A stretch of DNA of 64,000 bases from Mimachlamys varia (GCA_947623455.1 OX392534.1:11604001-11668000), one strand, 5' to 3'. Counted from the stretch's first letter, positions 13,300 through 26,543 are shown. Notes: generated from the sequence alone by a model not told the origin. Program-made: numbers and translations.

Positions 13300-13870
13300 T
13301 ACATAGAGACGAACGTTCGACTTAATAGACGAATCAATTTCGCAAAATCTCCGCAATTTGATTAGCTTACCTGAGCTATTTATTTTATTACGCATGAATT
13401 AACAGTCATGCTTTTAACTTTTACCAACCAGAAAATTCTGCCATTTTGTAAAAAAAAAACGGAAGTGATTGTAAAATTCACAGTGCCATAATTCATCTAT
13501 ATCTATTTTGATTGAAACTGAAAGATTCTAAATGTCAACCAATCAGAGGCGAGGTAATGGCGGTCATCTTGTCCAATCAGAACGATAGAATGATATTGCA
13601 TTCGTTTTCATATAAATGGGAAGACAAGACCATAATGTATATTATACATTCTTACATGAGTTAGAATAACGCTGCGTGATTATGGTAGCGTCACCAAATT
13701 ATTCTAGGTTCAGTAAGTTACACTACTTATACCAGCATCTCCTTATTAAACAAACGTCATCTGATAAAATATTGGAATAGCAGCAAATTATAATAAGTAG
13801 TGCAGACACCATGTATGTTTAAGAACAGGCATTTAGGCTTTCGCGGGATGTCCCTTAAACGGTGCCTGAC
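13300..13870. other. No gene recognised
   Basis: AT-rich unique sequence; short CCAATCAGA words near 13538 and 13574. Nothing supported. Confidence 0.45.
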
Positions 13871-13884
13871 TATAAATGCGTTGT

Positions 13885-14228
13885 TTCATTTTTCAGCATC
13901 GCCTCATTTTACCAGCGTCGTATCATTTTTCAGCGTCGCCTCATTTTACCAGCGTCGTATCATTTTTCAGCGTCGCCTCATTTTACCAGCGTCGTCTGAT
14001 TTTTTCAGCATCATCTCATTTTACTAGTGTCGCTTCATTTTACCAGCGTTGTCTTATTTTACCAGCGTTGTTTCATTTTGCCAGTGTTGTTTCATTTTCC
14101 AGCTTCGCCTCATTTTACCAGCGTCATCTCATTTTACCAGCGTCGCTTCATTTTACCAGCGTCATCTCATTTTATCAGCGTTGCCTCATTTTACCAGCGT
14201 CGTCTTATTTAATCAGCGTCGCTTGATT
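13885..14228. repeat. 19-bp minisatellite
   Basis: Unit TCATTTTACCAGCGTCGTC, spacing 19 bp (14111 to 14130), with TTTTTCAGC variants; about 18 copies. Confidence 0.88.
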
Positions 14229-14229
14229 A

Positions 14230-15760
14230 CATTATCGTCACAAACATGTCGGCTTCCTGTTCTTCCATGTGTCCATTCTGTACCGTACACACAGAACGAG
14301 TCGAAGACGTAGCATGTTAATTGTTTTGTTTTTGGGACAAGGTCGTTTACACGCGTGTTTCAATACTAATGAAATAAGCAAACGAAACGGGTTCTATTAA
14401 AGAAAGAATGTTGCAGAATTCATGAATGTTTTTAGCTGGGTTGAGCGAGAAATCCTTTTGGTGTTTTGGTCAAGATACCAAATAATTAACTGTGGAAGTG
14501 GTTATATAGTTCCATCCTTTATGATCTCTAACAAAGGACTGGAGCACAGCATCAATAATACAAGGCGTACACCACAATAGAGTAGAGACCAGAGCCATAT
14601 CTACCTTGTATAGTTCTACCTACACTCACGCTACGTATACCGTACAATGCTGGCCTGTCGATCTGATAACTCTAGCTACAGGATTACCGTACAGTCGGGG
14701 TTTCGCGGTGACATTGTCACTGTCTGCTGTCTTTGAGCTGATGAAATTTAGGAATTTCAATTTGTCAACATATATTCTATGTCATGGGGGAATACCGGTA
14801 GATGTATCGCGCACTTCACACAGGTACTATAAGGTATATATGTACGTAGTAATTTCTACAAGGGATATCTGAACAATTACATGGAGATACAGGATACCAA
14901 CAGACAACACATTTCTCGGTATTTTTTCTAACTGATCACCGTGGTAACGGAATTTTTTGTAGGTTTCGCACAATAACGCATTGATGAAAAACCCTATAAC
15001 AGGCTTGATTGTAATGTGCTTTATTGTTCGTATGTCAAACGGTCTTAAATTAGCGGCACAGGAGCGTTAAGTAATGAGGTTAGCCTAGTTAAGCATGGCA
15101 GATGATTCAGTTACGTGCGTCGTCATTGATACCGACCCAAGCAGCTGTATATCCTCGTAATGATAGAGAGATAAAACCGGGACGTAAGTAGGATAGCAGG
15201 AGGATGCGAAGAATGAAGATTCTCCGGTAATGAAGTTAGATTACATATGTACTAAAACTGGGGAATAATGGCCGACTCTCATCAGGGAAAAGATCCTGGA
15301 ATTATTTCAACGCATCTTACGTTAATGTTTTTGAAATGCATGGCCGACATATTTCACGTATAGGTAACGGAGCAATGGCGGACAAATCGTATAAGAAGTG
15401 GTATAACAATGGCGGACAAATATTGTAATCCACCTTATACAGCTGATTTCGACACGAGCATGGTGACATTGATTATAGAGTGTCGATTTATTTGTATGAT
15501 TCTATTATTACATCAACCCAAACACTCGCAAATATGTAAATCAGCAAACACGCACGTGCACGTGTGGATCGTCAAGACATAATGCATCTGTGTTACAATG
15601 GCGGTCTGTTCACACACAGTTGCTTGAGTTTCTGTCAGTAAATAATATATAAATGTGTGTGAAATGATCCTCCCATTAATACAGTATTCTGAAATGGGCC
15701 GCGGATCCATATATATAAACATTTTTTGATATAATGAAAGAAACTCAAGCAACTGTGGTT
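14230..15760. other. No gene recognised
   Basis: Unique sequence. Two CAATGGCGGACAAAT words near 15374 and 15407 and the pair CTCAAGCAACTGTG / CACAGTTGCTTGAG (15613 and 15745) are the only structures noted. Confidence 0.45.
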
Positions 15761-15764
15761 CACA

Positions 15765-16265
15765 TCACAACCCTAACTCTCCTCTGTGGTACAATGGCAG
15801 TCTGTTCACATCACAACCCTAACTCTCCTCTGTGGTACATTGGCGGGCCATTCAACTCGCATCCCCGAATTTCTGTGGTACATTAGCGGGCCATTCAATT
15901 CGCATCCCTGACTTTCTGTGGTACATTGGCGGGCCATTCAACTCGCAACCCTGACTTTCTGTGGTACATTGGCGGCCCATTCAATTCGCATCTCTGACTT
16001 TCTGTGGTACATTGGCGGGCCATTCAACTCGCATCCCTGACTCTCTGTGGTACATTGGCGGGCCATTCAACTCGCATCTCTGACTCTCTGTGGTACATTG
16101 GCGGGCCTCACCCAAAAACTCTGATCCTCCTCTCCGGTACAATGGCGGCCTTGGTGGGCCGTTCACGTCACATCCCTGACTCTCTGTGGTACAATGACGG
16201 GCCTCACCTCACACTCCTGACTCTCTGTGGTACATTTGGGGGACCGTTCATCTCGCACTCCTAGT
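15765..16265. repeat. 43-bp minisatellite
   Basis: Unit CTTTCTGTGGTACATTGGCG + GGCCATTCAACTCGCATCCC, spacing 43 bp (15911 to 15954), about 11 copies with indels towards the right. Confidence 0.88.
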
Positions 16266-16269
16266 TCTC

Positions 16270-17220
16270 CATGGTACCATTATACGGATCGATCTTGCAC
16301 AAAATTTAGACCCGTCTTCAGAGATCAGTTATCTATTGAAAAGCTCGTCTTGCAGTTTCTTGTCCAGTTTGTAATGTAACGTGTAAGATAAAACAAAGTC
16401 TATTCCTCGGAAAGATCGTGTATGTTTACCAAAAACGATTTTATTGAGATAAACACCTTCGCTATATCATTCCTGGGCTCCAAAGTTTCCTTAACCGACA
16501 CCCCGTCTGTTTTGAAGTACGGAATCACGTTTACACATCTTTGAGTCGCCATGTATCGGCTACGGCAAGTAATGAAGATCTTCTATCATAGACCTACAGC
16601 TTCGTATGGCGAGTTTGGTACCGACGGGAATCACGTGTTTTACTAATCTATTAAAATGTCTTTTAAGTATTGACTTGGTATCTGTTCTCGTCATCCTGTA
16701 GTCTTCGACGTCTGTGATATCTGTAATCGGTGTTTTAACGTAATAGAAAGTATACAACTTTATAGTCAAGTTTCTGTTGATGTGACACCATCCTTCTACT
16801 ATACCCAAACTATACTACAACCATGCACTTTTTGCCTTTGCTTTGCTACAATGGAGCTCTTCAATGCTATATAGTGTAAAAACTGCGCTGCTGTCGTACA
16901 TGTGTGGCACCCTGTTAGATTAGTTATTTATTTTATCTTTATGTATTTGAGAATTAGATAAAATACATCTAAATCTAATCAGTATTGTTTAAATGTTTTG
17001 TGTAATTACGTGTCGTCCGTTTTAATCCGTAACAGTCCGCGTTCCGTTTCCGTTATTGTAGTTCGTCATAGTATACTCACGTGTGCTACTTTCGTTTTGT
17101 CTGGAATGTGTGCGAGTGTGACGTAATTGTGTATGCTTTTTTTATACCTGTTTGACAACATGTATATCCATTATATTATACAATCAAATATCTACTATAA
17201 TTCCTAATCTAACCCCTACC
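16270..17220. other. No gene recognised
   Basis: A minus-strand open stretch near 16440-16550 (MATQRCVNVIPYFKTDG...) has coding-like composition but no splice context or family match. Confidence 0.4.
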
Positions 17221-17221
17221 C

Positions 17222-17365
17222 GGTGCACTATTCCGCTACCACTAGCCCTTCACCTCTGGATCGTGGGTCCGAGGCCTTCGTGTGGAACAGTCGCCATAGG
17301 TTGGTGTTGTTTGTTTTTGCTTTCTGGATCTCCGGCTTCCCTACGAAGCCGGACAAAACCAAACG
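17222..17365 (+). mobile_element. Decayed tRNA-derived SINE copy
   Basis: CCACTAGCCCTTCACCTCTG, GGATCGTGGGTCCGAGG and ATAGGTTGGTG line up in order with the better-preserved SINE at 61.5 kb. The A-box end is missing. Confidence 0.55.
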
Positions 17366-17759
17366 CTGCCATGCTACCTGCAGAACAAACAAAGCTACTT
17401 TTCTTACTGTTAAGATTGTAGTGACCAAACCGTAAAATAGCTAGCGAGAGTTTGGCGAAATGTTTGAAGAGAAGCCAGTCTACTTTCCTTCCTCTGGATT
17501 TGTTTCTGTGACCTTTTGTTATTTTGCAATTGGAGCATAATTATGGCCTCTAAACTAAATTGCATTTAAATCAGTGAATCAAGCCGACTCCCTTAATCCT
17601 CTATAGCCAAACACCAATCACGTTTGCGACTTATTACCACGATATATCGTCTGGGGAAACTTTAGAATGAAATCCCAACAGACACGAACATATACCACAA
17701 GGAACCAAATCTGACGGTTTTCGGTATTGTTTGCGGTGGAGTCTCAAGCAATAAACAAA

Positions 17760-18072
17760 ACTGGGAGAGGTGGGAAGGGAGGGGGGGAAGGGGGAGGTGG
17801 GAAGGGGAGGAGGATGTGGGAAGGAAGGGGAGGAAGGGGGAGGTGGGAAGGGGAGGAGGATGTGGGAAGGAAGGGGAGGAAGGGGGAGGTGAGAAGGGGA
17901 GGAGGACGGGGGAAGGAAGGGGGTGGGGAAGGGAGGTGAGGAAGGGGGAGGTGGGAAGGGGAGGAGGATGTGGGAAGGGGGAAGTGGGAAGGGGAGGAGG
18001 ATGTGAGGAAGGGGGAGGTGGGAAGGGGAGGAGGATGTGGGAAGGGGGAAGTGGAGGTTGGAAGGGAGGGGA
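17760..18072. repeat. Polypurine G/A tract with 25-40-bp internal periodicity
   Basis: About 310 bp almost purely G and A (plus strand) in blocks such as GGGAAGGGGAGGAGGATGTG. The complement is polypyrimidine. Confidence 0.9.
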
Positions 18073-18074
18073 GG

Positions 18075-18790
18075 ATACATTGATTTAGATTGATGTCAGG
18101 ACAATGTATCTATATATTGATGTAGATTTATGTCAGGACAAAGTGTCTATATATTGATTTAGATTTATGTCAGAAGAAACATGTATTTGTCCATTGGTTT
18201 AAATCTGGTCAATACATGTATCTATACGTTTATTTAGGTAAGATACTTTATTATATTATTAGTTTTACAAAGGCATTACCACGCAACATAAATAACGATA
18301 TCTCGACTCTGTACGTGCTTTTCTTCATTGCATGTACTTAATCAGAAAATATGTTTCTTGAGCTATACAAGTAGGTACCTGGGCCGTCTATCACGTGGTA
18401 CTGACGGGAGTAGACCGAATCATTGATTTCTCTTTCCTTAATTTATATACTTTTGATACAATGATTGATCTTCCCGACTCTCGCACACATTCAAATTTGA
18501 CCCCATGTGCCTAGAAATAGACGGGCGAATCAGACAGATGTGTTCCGAAGGTCTGTGGGACGACTCTGCTCGTTCCTTCTCATTATTTCCGCTCTGAGGG
18601 TGTTCGCAGTGACAGAGAATGTTAATTTATGCATCATGCACGTTATGCGGAAGTGATGAATACAGCGCCATCTATCGTTAATAAACCGTATGAAAACCAA
18701 GCTAACATGACAACTGCGATATTTCTCACCGTCAATTACTGATATGTGTGACGTCACGGTAAATAAGTAGTCTGTCTTTACCAGATTAAT
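18075..18790. other. No gene recognised
   Basis: Starts with three diverged copies of a 53-56-bp unit (GATTTAGATTTATGTCAG words, 18082-18220), then unique sequence. Confidence 0.45.
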
Positions 18791-18794
18791 TGAC

Positions 18795-20290
18795 GTTCAG
18801 TTAGTCTGTCATGATAATAAGGCGAGATGTTCGATAAGTCTGTTGCAATTGTTCAATAAGCATTTGTCTGTCACGATCAAGATAATTCACGTTCAATAAG
18901 TTTGTCACGACAATAATTCGAATTATTCAATAGGTTTGTCACAGACTGTTTAATAAGTCTGCGACGGTAATCAGGCAAGGTGTTCAATAAGTTTGACACG
19001 GTTATGTTCAATAAGTCTGGCAAGGTCAAATTTGGTTGACATTCAATAAGTCTGTCACGGTCAATTTGACTGACATTCAATAAGTCAGTTACAGTAATAA
19101 GGCAAGATTCCAGTACTTTTGTCACAAAAAAGCAATACATTATACATTTAATGGGTTTGTAATGGTTAAATTAACTGACAATCAGTCAATCCACACGGTA
19201 AAATGGACGTTCAGTCTGCCTGTCAAGGTCAAATTGATTAACATTCAATAGGTTTGTCACGACAATAATTCGAAACAGGTTTGTCACAATCATGTTCAAT
19301 ACGTCTGTCACGGTCAAATTGAGAGACGTTTTATTGCTGTCCAGTTATAAGGAGATATCTTAAATAAGTTTGTCACAGTAATGTTCAATATGTCTTTCAT
19401 GGTCAAATTGACTATCGTTTAATAAGTCTATTACGGTCAATTGATTGACTGTCAATAAGTGTGTCATGATCAAATTGATTGACTTCAATAAATCTGTCAC
19501 TGTCAAATTGATTGACTTCAATAAATCTGTCACTGTCAAATTGATTGACTTCAATAAATCTGTCACTGTCAAATTGATTGACTTCAATAAGTCTGTCACG
19601 GTCAAATTGACTATCGTTTAATAAGTTTGTTACGGTCAAATTGATTGACTGTCAATAAGTGTGTCATTGACTTCAGTAAGTCAGTCACGGTCCAATTTAT
19701 TGACTTCAACAAGTCTGTCACGGCCAAATAGATTGACTTCAAAAGTCTGTCACGGTCAGTTTGAATGACTTCAATAAGTCTATCACGGTCAAATTAATTG
19801 ACTTCTACCAGTTTGCAACGGTCAAATGAATGACTTCAATAAGTCTGTCACTGTCAAATTGATTGACTTCAATAAGTCTGTCACTGTCAGATTAATTGAC
19901 TTCAACAAGTCTGTCACGGTCAAATTGAATAACGACTTCAATTAGTCTGTCACTGTCAAATTGATTGACTTCAATAAGTCTATCACGGTCAAATTAATTG
20001 ACTTCAACCATTTTTCAACGGTTAAATTGAATGACTTCAACAAGTCTGTCACGGTCAAATTGAATAACGACTTCAATTAGTCTGTCACTGTCAAATTGAT
20101 TGACTTCAATAAGTCTATCACGGTCAAATTAATTGACTTCAACCAGTTTGCAACGGTCAGATTGAATGACTTCAATAAGTCTGTCACTGTCAAATTAATT
20201 GACTTCAATAAGTCTGTCACGGTCAAATTGAATAACGACTTCAATAAGTCTGTCACTGTCAAATTGAATGGCATTCCTTAATTTTGTGAC
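18795..20290. repeat. 33-bp minisatellite, degenerate
   Basis: Unit GTCACGGTCAAATTGATTGA + CTTCAATAAGTCT; spacing 33 bp in the clean section (19501 to 19534). Outer parts are strongly diverged. Longer duplications of three to five units occur at 19850-20230. About 40 copies. Confidence 0.88.
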
Positions 20291-20604
20291 GGTTAGAAGA
20301 CGTGAGTATTTATCACTGTAATAAGATGAAATTTTCAATAAGTAGGTCATAGTCAAATAATTGATTGCCGTTAAATAGCCTTTCAAAAGTAATAGGTCGA
20401 TAAATAACCCTATAAGTATGACAAACGGATGTGACGTTATCATCAATTCAAGGTTTGGTAAGTCAGTCTCCGAGAATGAAATCCCCGTAGGGATGGTTAT
20501 GTACATGTAGTTTCAAGTTATTCCTTGTTTATATTTAGAAACTCCGTAATCGTAGTTTCCTCCGCCACAAAATGCAAAGCTGGTGAGTAATAACGGGTAA
20601 TGGT

Positions 20605-20835
20605 TAGTAAACCAAAACTCTTCGTTCCTTAGCAACGGTAAACAATTCAAAACTCTTCGTTCCTTAGCAACGATTCCGAAACTCTTTGTTCCTTAGCAAC
20701 AGTAAACAATTCGAAACTCTGTGTTCCTAAGCAAAGGTAAATAATTCACAACTCTTCGTTCCTTAGCAACAGTATATTTCAAAGCTCTTCGTTCCTTAGC
20801 AACGGTACACATTTCAAAGCTCTTCGTTCCTCAAC
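20605..20835. repeat. 34-bp tandem repeat
   Basis: Unit AACTCTTCGTTCCTTAGCAA + CGGTAAACAATTC, about 6 copies, separated by small deletions. Confidence 0.85.
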
Positions 20836-21440
20836 TAAATTATGAAATATCGTTGCAGCTGAACTGTAATTACACACGGCACTGCCGACTGTGTTCTCCT
20901 GTGACACGGACAAACATGTCGCCAGTAGATTGGTCTGATTCTCTAAGGCAAACACTTCACACAGTGAAAGTTAATAATTGTTGTCCAGGAAGGCACACAT
21001 TTACACGTGATTCAAAGGTCTGTTGTTAATTTGTGTTGTTTTTTTATTCTCAAATAATTACCAGTAATTTGGGAAACGCGGACTTAGATCTCTCCTGGTG
21101 CAATAATTGCTGCCGCGTGCTGTTTTCTTCCTAATCGCACTTAAACCAGTACAGTATGTTCCGGGAGAGGAATTGCGATTTGGAAATGGTTTTAATACCC
21201 ATTATTTAACGTTAATGTTTAATCAGTTAGGTATGTGATGTGCACGAATTAGTTGGTTCTCCGTCTTACTTATGTAATGCATGCTAAAGTAGTGTCGAAA
21301 CGAATCATTTTATCACCAGGTAGCATCCGACATGATTGAGGAAGAAAATCTTTGAAGGTTGTTATTTGTTTTATAGCACAAATAGTAACAAACTTATATA
21401 AATAGCGGATACTTCTGGGGCTTCAATTGAGTTGTATGCA

Positions 21441-21716
21441 TTTATATAAATAGGGGAACCCCATTTTTATATGATAGTGTAGTTCTAGGCTTCAAAAAAA
21501 TAATTCCCGCTCGAAATTCTTATAGATTTTCCCCAGCATGGTCCAAAAGTTTCCCGTTGAGAGAGAAACCATACTGGTCGTATCTCAGCCATTTCTCGAG
21601 ATAATTTGGCAAACTTTTTGTTATTAAAATAAAGGTATTTCTAGCAAGAATTCAAATGTGTTTTGAAGCCTAGAACCTATACTACCATATAAAAATGGGT
21701 TTCCCCTATACATGTA
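21441..21716. mobile_element. MITE-like family B
   Basis: About 275 bp with inverted ends of about 50 bp: TAGGGGAACCCCATTTTTAT at the left, and ATAAAAATGGGTTTCCCCTA at the right, continuing inward through TTCTAGGCTTCAAAA / TTTTGAAGCCTAGAA. No coding capacity; single copy in this window. Confidence 0.65.
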
Positions 21717-22079
21717 CATCCCTCTCAACCCATTTCCCTTGCCTTTCCTCCTACATACTTTATTCCTTCTACTCTCTTTCCTTTCTTTTCTCGTCCACCG
21801 AAGGTCGTAAGGCCATATGAGGACGTTAAACTCTCAAAATAAATAATACATGTACATGCATACAACTGGGGTCCAGCCCCTAGAGTAGGATATTAAATAG
21901 TTAACTTCCATTGATTTCAAAGTTCCATAATGAAATGTACATGGTAGATATACAGCAGAATGTATCTAAGCAGAGCAATCGCTAGCTTTACAGCGACCAA
22001 CTGTAAACAAAAGATATAATGTAAACACTAACAATATATCAGACTCGGCAGGTATACCTAGACGATGTTTAGAATGATA

Positions 22080-22495
22080 CACGAAATACAAAATGGGGTT
22101 GTTCGATTACAAATAGACAGGAATAAATCCAAAATGGTGTTGTTCGATTACAAATAGACATGAATAAATACAAAATGGGGTTGTTCGATTACAAATAGAT
22201 AGGAATAAATGCAAAATGGTGTTGTTCGATTACAAATAGACATGAATAAATACAAAATGGGGTTGTTCGATTACAAATAGACAGGAATAAATACAAAATG
22301 GGGTTGTTCGATTATTAACAGACAGGAATAAATACAAAATGGGGTTGTTCCATTACAAACAGACAGGAATAAATACAAAATGGTGTTGTTCGATTACAAA
22401 TAGACAGGAATAAATACAAAACGGGGTTGTTCGATTACAAACAGACAGGAATAAATACAAAATGGGATTGTTCGATTACAAATAGGCAGGAATAA
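22080..22495. repeat. 41-bp minisatellite
   Basis: Unit CAAAATGGGGTTGTTCGATT + ACAAATAGACAGGAATAAATA; spacing 41 bp (22212 to 22253); 10 copies, highly uniform. Confidence 0.92.
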
Positions 22496-22499
22496 AGAA

Positions 22500-23085
22500 A
22501 TCATTTTACACTAGAACCACTCAGAGCTTAAACTGAACACTGTAATTCTATCTAACGGGACGTTTCAGTGGACAAACAATTGCAAGCCAATTGCGAACAT
22601 CCGTTGAGGATAAAACTACTGACTACTTAAGTAATAAAAAGATAATAAAGTTTAGCTTAACATTATTTGCCAAAACATAATGGTAAAGCATGCAAATTGC
22701 TGTTATCCTAGGGAAATGGGTGATTATTCATTGAAGTTAATTGATTTTCTATCGAAGCAGCTGTCTGACTCGGGAAAGTGGTCCCGACACCGGCTGTCAT
22801 GGTTGTGTGTCCACATTACCGCATATAGAGGCTGAAACAGAGAAAGTGCATTAATACCAGTTTAACTTTACAGTAGATAAGTAACCTGTATTGATTTTCT
22901 GGAACATCTTCAATTTTAACGGTGCCTGACTAATATGCTTCTGTTATAGAGAGAGTTAGTTTAATAGAGTGTTCTTTTGATTTAAAAACTAACGCAGGGT
23001 AAACCTGCTTGACCGGATGTGATGGTCAGTTGACCCAATATCGAGCGTCAAGTATTTCCTATAGAATGAATTATTCTTTACTGCG
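22500..23085. other. No confident gene
   Basis: Unique. A good minus-strand acceptor (TTTCTCTGTTTCAG) at about 22832 is followed by a 32-codon open stretch in one frame and a short stop-terminated frame in another; neither is recognisable. Confidence 0.4.
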
Positions 23086-23088
23086 TGA

Positions 23089-23281
23089 TGTTACAGCTTG
23101 TTTTGAACCTAAACTAGGTTGTTTAGAGCAATTTTCGATAAAAATGCCCCTCGACAATGGTCATAAAGGCTTTTATTTTATCGAAAATTGAACTAAACCC
23201 CACAAAAGTGTAAAATTACTCTAAGCACCCTACTTTAGGTTCAAAACTATAGCTATAACAAATTCCCATGTCCCTGTGGTC
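23089..23281. mobile_element. MITE-like family C, third copy
   Basis: Arms TTTTGAACCTAAACTAGG and CCTACTTTAGGTTCAAAAC are inverted; the right end is CCCATGTCCCTGTGG; the left tip is lost. The centre holds the second inverted pair ATTTTCGATAAAAATG / TATTTTATCGAAAAT. Confidence 0.6.
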
Positions 23282-23284
23282 AAA

Positions 23285-26200
23285 ACGAGGTACATTCCTT
23301 ATTTATGTATACATGTACGCTTTGCTGTTCATTTGTTTGACGAAAGCGGCAGGGTATATATCGTTCTAGTCATCGAAACGTCACATAAAACATTTATTGT
23401 TCATCGACACTTTGATCATACAATGTACGAGGCGAGGAATGGAATCGTGGTCTTACATCATCTTCTTGAGAACAGAGTTTAAAATTGAAATGTTGCCTCC
23501 ATTGAAATGCCCAATGATCGGTTCACATCGCAGGCTTATCAGTAGTATCATGGAACTTCACTGACATATATCTGAATGGACTGTTTGTTTACATGATAAA
23601 TATAACATAAGCTCTATTTAACATTCCAGTTGCTGTTGCCTCCCAACAGAGCCGTGTATCGCTACGCAAGGAACTGTAACAGCGGCTGATTACCGCTATC
23701 CATAAAATCAATCCGCTTGCAGAAGTTCAAAGAGGGTGTCCACCCTGCAGCGGCGGTTTTTATTTGTATGTTACGCAATGTACATTCTGATGTGTGTGTG
23801 GGTTTGGGAACACACTGCATGGAACTCAGCATGTGGCTAAGGTTGATTACCATTCTAAATAAACTAAAATAGCGCTGCACTAAAACTTTCTGACAGAAGT
23901 ACGGGGTAAAAACTGTATTTTTGGTCGCTGTACTGTACCGTATTTTATATTTTAAAATGCTAAAAAATATTGTGCAGGATATTTGTGGGACTGAAGTGTG
24001 GTCTACACGTACGCCCTCTCCCACGTATCTAGATGAGCTGTACTGCGTCAGACACTTTGCATCGTGTTAGGTCCTTTTCGACATGCACAAGTTATCTGTA
24101 TGTGCACCTGTCTCGCAAGAGCGTTTTATACAGGTGTGGGGAAACGGATTGCGAAATTATTGGAATTTTGAGATATGTTCCTATAATATTGTAGATATTT
24201 TTGTCCGGTGCCTTTGGCATACTGTATGTTGTATTGATTTTGAATTAGTATACATATAATGACGCCGGACTTAGCCCGGCAGAGTCTGCATGTATACAAT
24301 ATTGTGCATCTACCTCCAGACTTTTTCTTCGACACCCACATGTCCTGCTAATTTGATGTACACATAAACGGCGCCGTACGTGCCCGTGGCCCGGCACATC
24401 ACGTATAACGACGCGCACCTGTTCCGTCAGACTCGGTATGACACTGGACTTGTCCCTTTGTACCAGTCTTGTCACGTAGAACCGTGCGTCGTAAGTGTCC
24501 CGCCAAATCGTTTATACACGATGCCAGACACATTTAACCAAATACAACATGTCGCGTTATTGACGGACTGTCCAAGAAATGGCCGCGGAATAGCGTCCCG
24601 GAAGGCCATGGACTGATGCCGGCCTGTCCGGGAAGGCCTAGTGTACACAGCCCAGGACGTAACGGGAACAGAATGGGTTTGCTTATATTGGCTCTATTCA
24701 ATTACTGCAGGTCAATCCATCTCTGTCGTAGGAATAAATCAGATAGAAAGTGGTTTGCCTAACACAAATCTGCTGCCAAGGGCAACTTGTGGCTTTGATA
24801 AATGTACCGATAACGTGATGGATTAAACTAGCTGATTAAGGTTTACAGTATTAGATCTCGGAAACCCGCTGTGACGTCATACAACAATGCCACGGGCATG
24901 TCTGCTGTGATCAATGGCTTTCAGGGCCGATTGTGCTTCTGTTCTATTTCTGTATCAGGGTATTGACCATTCAATCGCTACAGACATTACAAAGTGGAAC
25001 ACATTGAAATCGTTAAAACTCTAAGACGTGGTATTCATCTTCATTATTGAATTCCATCAGAAACAAATCCAAGAAGCTTCTTTCCGGACAGAATGTCAAA
25101 ATAACATCAGCTTGCTGAAAGGTTAACTATTTTCAATGTTTCTGACGTTTCTTTGGTTATAAGTATTTTATGTTTGGTAAGTGACAGGGCATACGTGTAG
25201 GTGCGTACCGAACGCACAAAATCCCCCACGAAGCTGGAACTTGAAGCGTTGAGAAATGAGACGAACAAAATTGACCTTCTATGAACCGGAAGGGCGACCT
25301 ATCAAACAAAGTTGGCTTGGTATATCATGTTAGATACCCTAAATGGCATTTTAAAAGTACATGATCCAGAATTGTGTGCACTATCTTAAAGGCAGGGTTC
25401 TATGTTCCTTAATGTCACACTTATTAGAATGTGTGTTTTTTCAAGCTCTTTATTAACCTTGAGTCTAATGACTGTCATTTTACCGTTTGTTGATTTGAAC
25501 GACCTGTGACATATAGTACAACTTCGGCTCTTTTCGTCCCTAGCTCGATAAAGACGCGAATGCACATTTTGTGGAATTTCGCAAAGTAATGGTGCAGTTT
25601 AGAAAAACGAAAAACAAAATGAAACGTGTATCTAAAATTACTCAAATGATGAGTTGGAATTAATATTTCAGGAAATCCGATACTGCTTTGTACAGTTTCA
25701 ATGCGTAAAAATAGTCCAAGCTAGCACGTAGAAACTATGTAGTTTAAGTTATTCACACAACTTAAGTACAACATAAATAACGAATACGTTTAAAGTCAGA
25801 AAATTACTGCAGCGTTCTGAGATATGTACATGCAGACGATCTGCAAATCTTATGGCTGACATTAAGTTTTCTGGAAACGCGTTGTAATTTTCTTGTCATT
25901 GGATGAAAAACAATTTGCTGTCATTTTATGTCATGTGTTCAAAAGTTGCCCCATGCCTTCGACAAAGTTCCACGGAAATAGCCGAGAGTGGTCCGATTCA
26001 TCAACATATTATGTGTTCTCAAGACAGTTTAAGTTTTACATAATAATGAGGATTTCATCGAGACAAAGGATTCGACATTGCGCATATGTGTCATTACTTT
26101 TTACATGAAAGAATACAAAGTTTATGTTAAGGTAATATTAGTCAATCGCAAGTTCAAAAAATTTCGATTATCACCCTTTGACCCCTAGCATCACTGAGGA

Positions 26201-26440
26201 GTCGTAACAGTTGTATGTTGCAGTGTTTTAACACAATTTAAAAGGTGCGGCGCAGCACATGTGCGTGTAGCGTCATTTCTCTAGCCATAGCTGTCGGTCC
26301 TTGCAAGGACAGATATGCAAGGACCGATAACTCTGGGTAAGTGGCGTATTATTAGTACATGTTACCACACAACACAAGCGCACTCCACGAACTGGGGCGT
26401 CAATACGAGAACTACATTATAATGTATGTCACTTCAAAAG
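23285..26440. other. No confident gene
   Basis: Mostly unique sequence. A G+C-richer patch at 24240-24620 is open on both strands for 70-90 codons but shows no recognised motif. A short perfect hairpin is at 26294-26327. Confidence 0.4.
26294..26327. repeat. Perfect 12-bp hairpin
   Basis: TCGGTCCTTGCA and TGCAAGGACCGA flank a 10-bp loop that itself repeats AGGAC. Confidence 0.6.
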
Positions 26441-26449
26441 TACACCCAC

Positions 26450-26543
26450 CTACAGACACGGTGCCAGTCAGCGAAACATCAAATGTCCCAGTGTCAACCG
26501 AGTAGGCCTTGTCTCCTTTCGTACCGCCATACCGGTAGGTAAT
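26450..26543 (-). CDS. Candidate exon, BPI/LBP-like fragment
   Basis: Minus-strand island bounded by TTATTATATATCAG| and |GTGGGT (or GTAGGT 4 nt earlier). It reads ITYRYGGTKGDKAYS then VDTGTFDVSLTGTVSV. The G-x-F-D-V-S-L-x-G pattern after a W/Y-K/R stretch resembles the strand pair following the previous motif in BPI/LBP proteins. Nothing else in the flanks extends it. The family call is inference from recalled motifs. Confidence 0.33.

Noticed and set aside
12199..13395. A 398-codon open frame of Met-Asp-Ser-Val-Ser repeats, with open frames on the opposite strand
   Set aside because: A 15-bp unit without stop codons opens frames on both strands; conservation is at nucleotide level.
16440..16560. 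Minus-strand open frame starting MATQRCVNVIPYFK
   Set aside because: No family match, acceptor or donor of quality.
17634..18080. A Pro/Ser-rich minus-strand frame of 148 codons
   Set aside because: It is the complement of the polypurine tract.
24240..24620. Possible exon on either strand in a G+C-richer patch
   Set aside because: Open on both strands without recognised motif or convincing splice sites.
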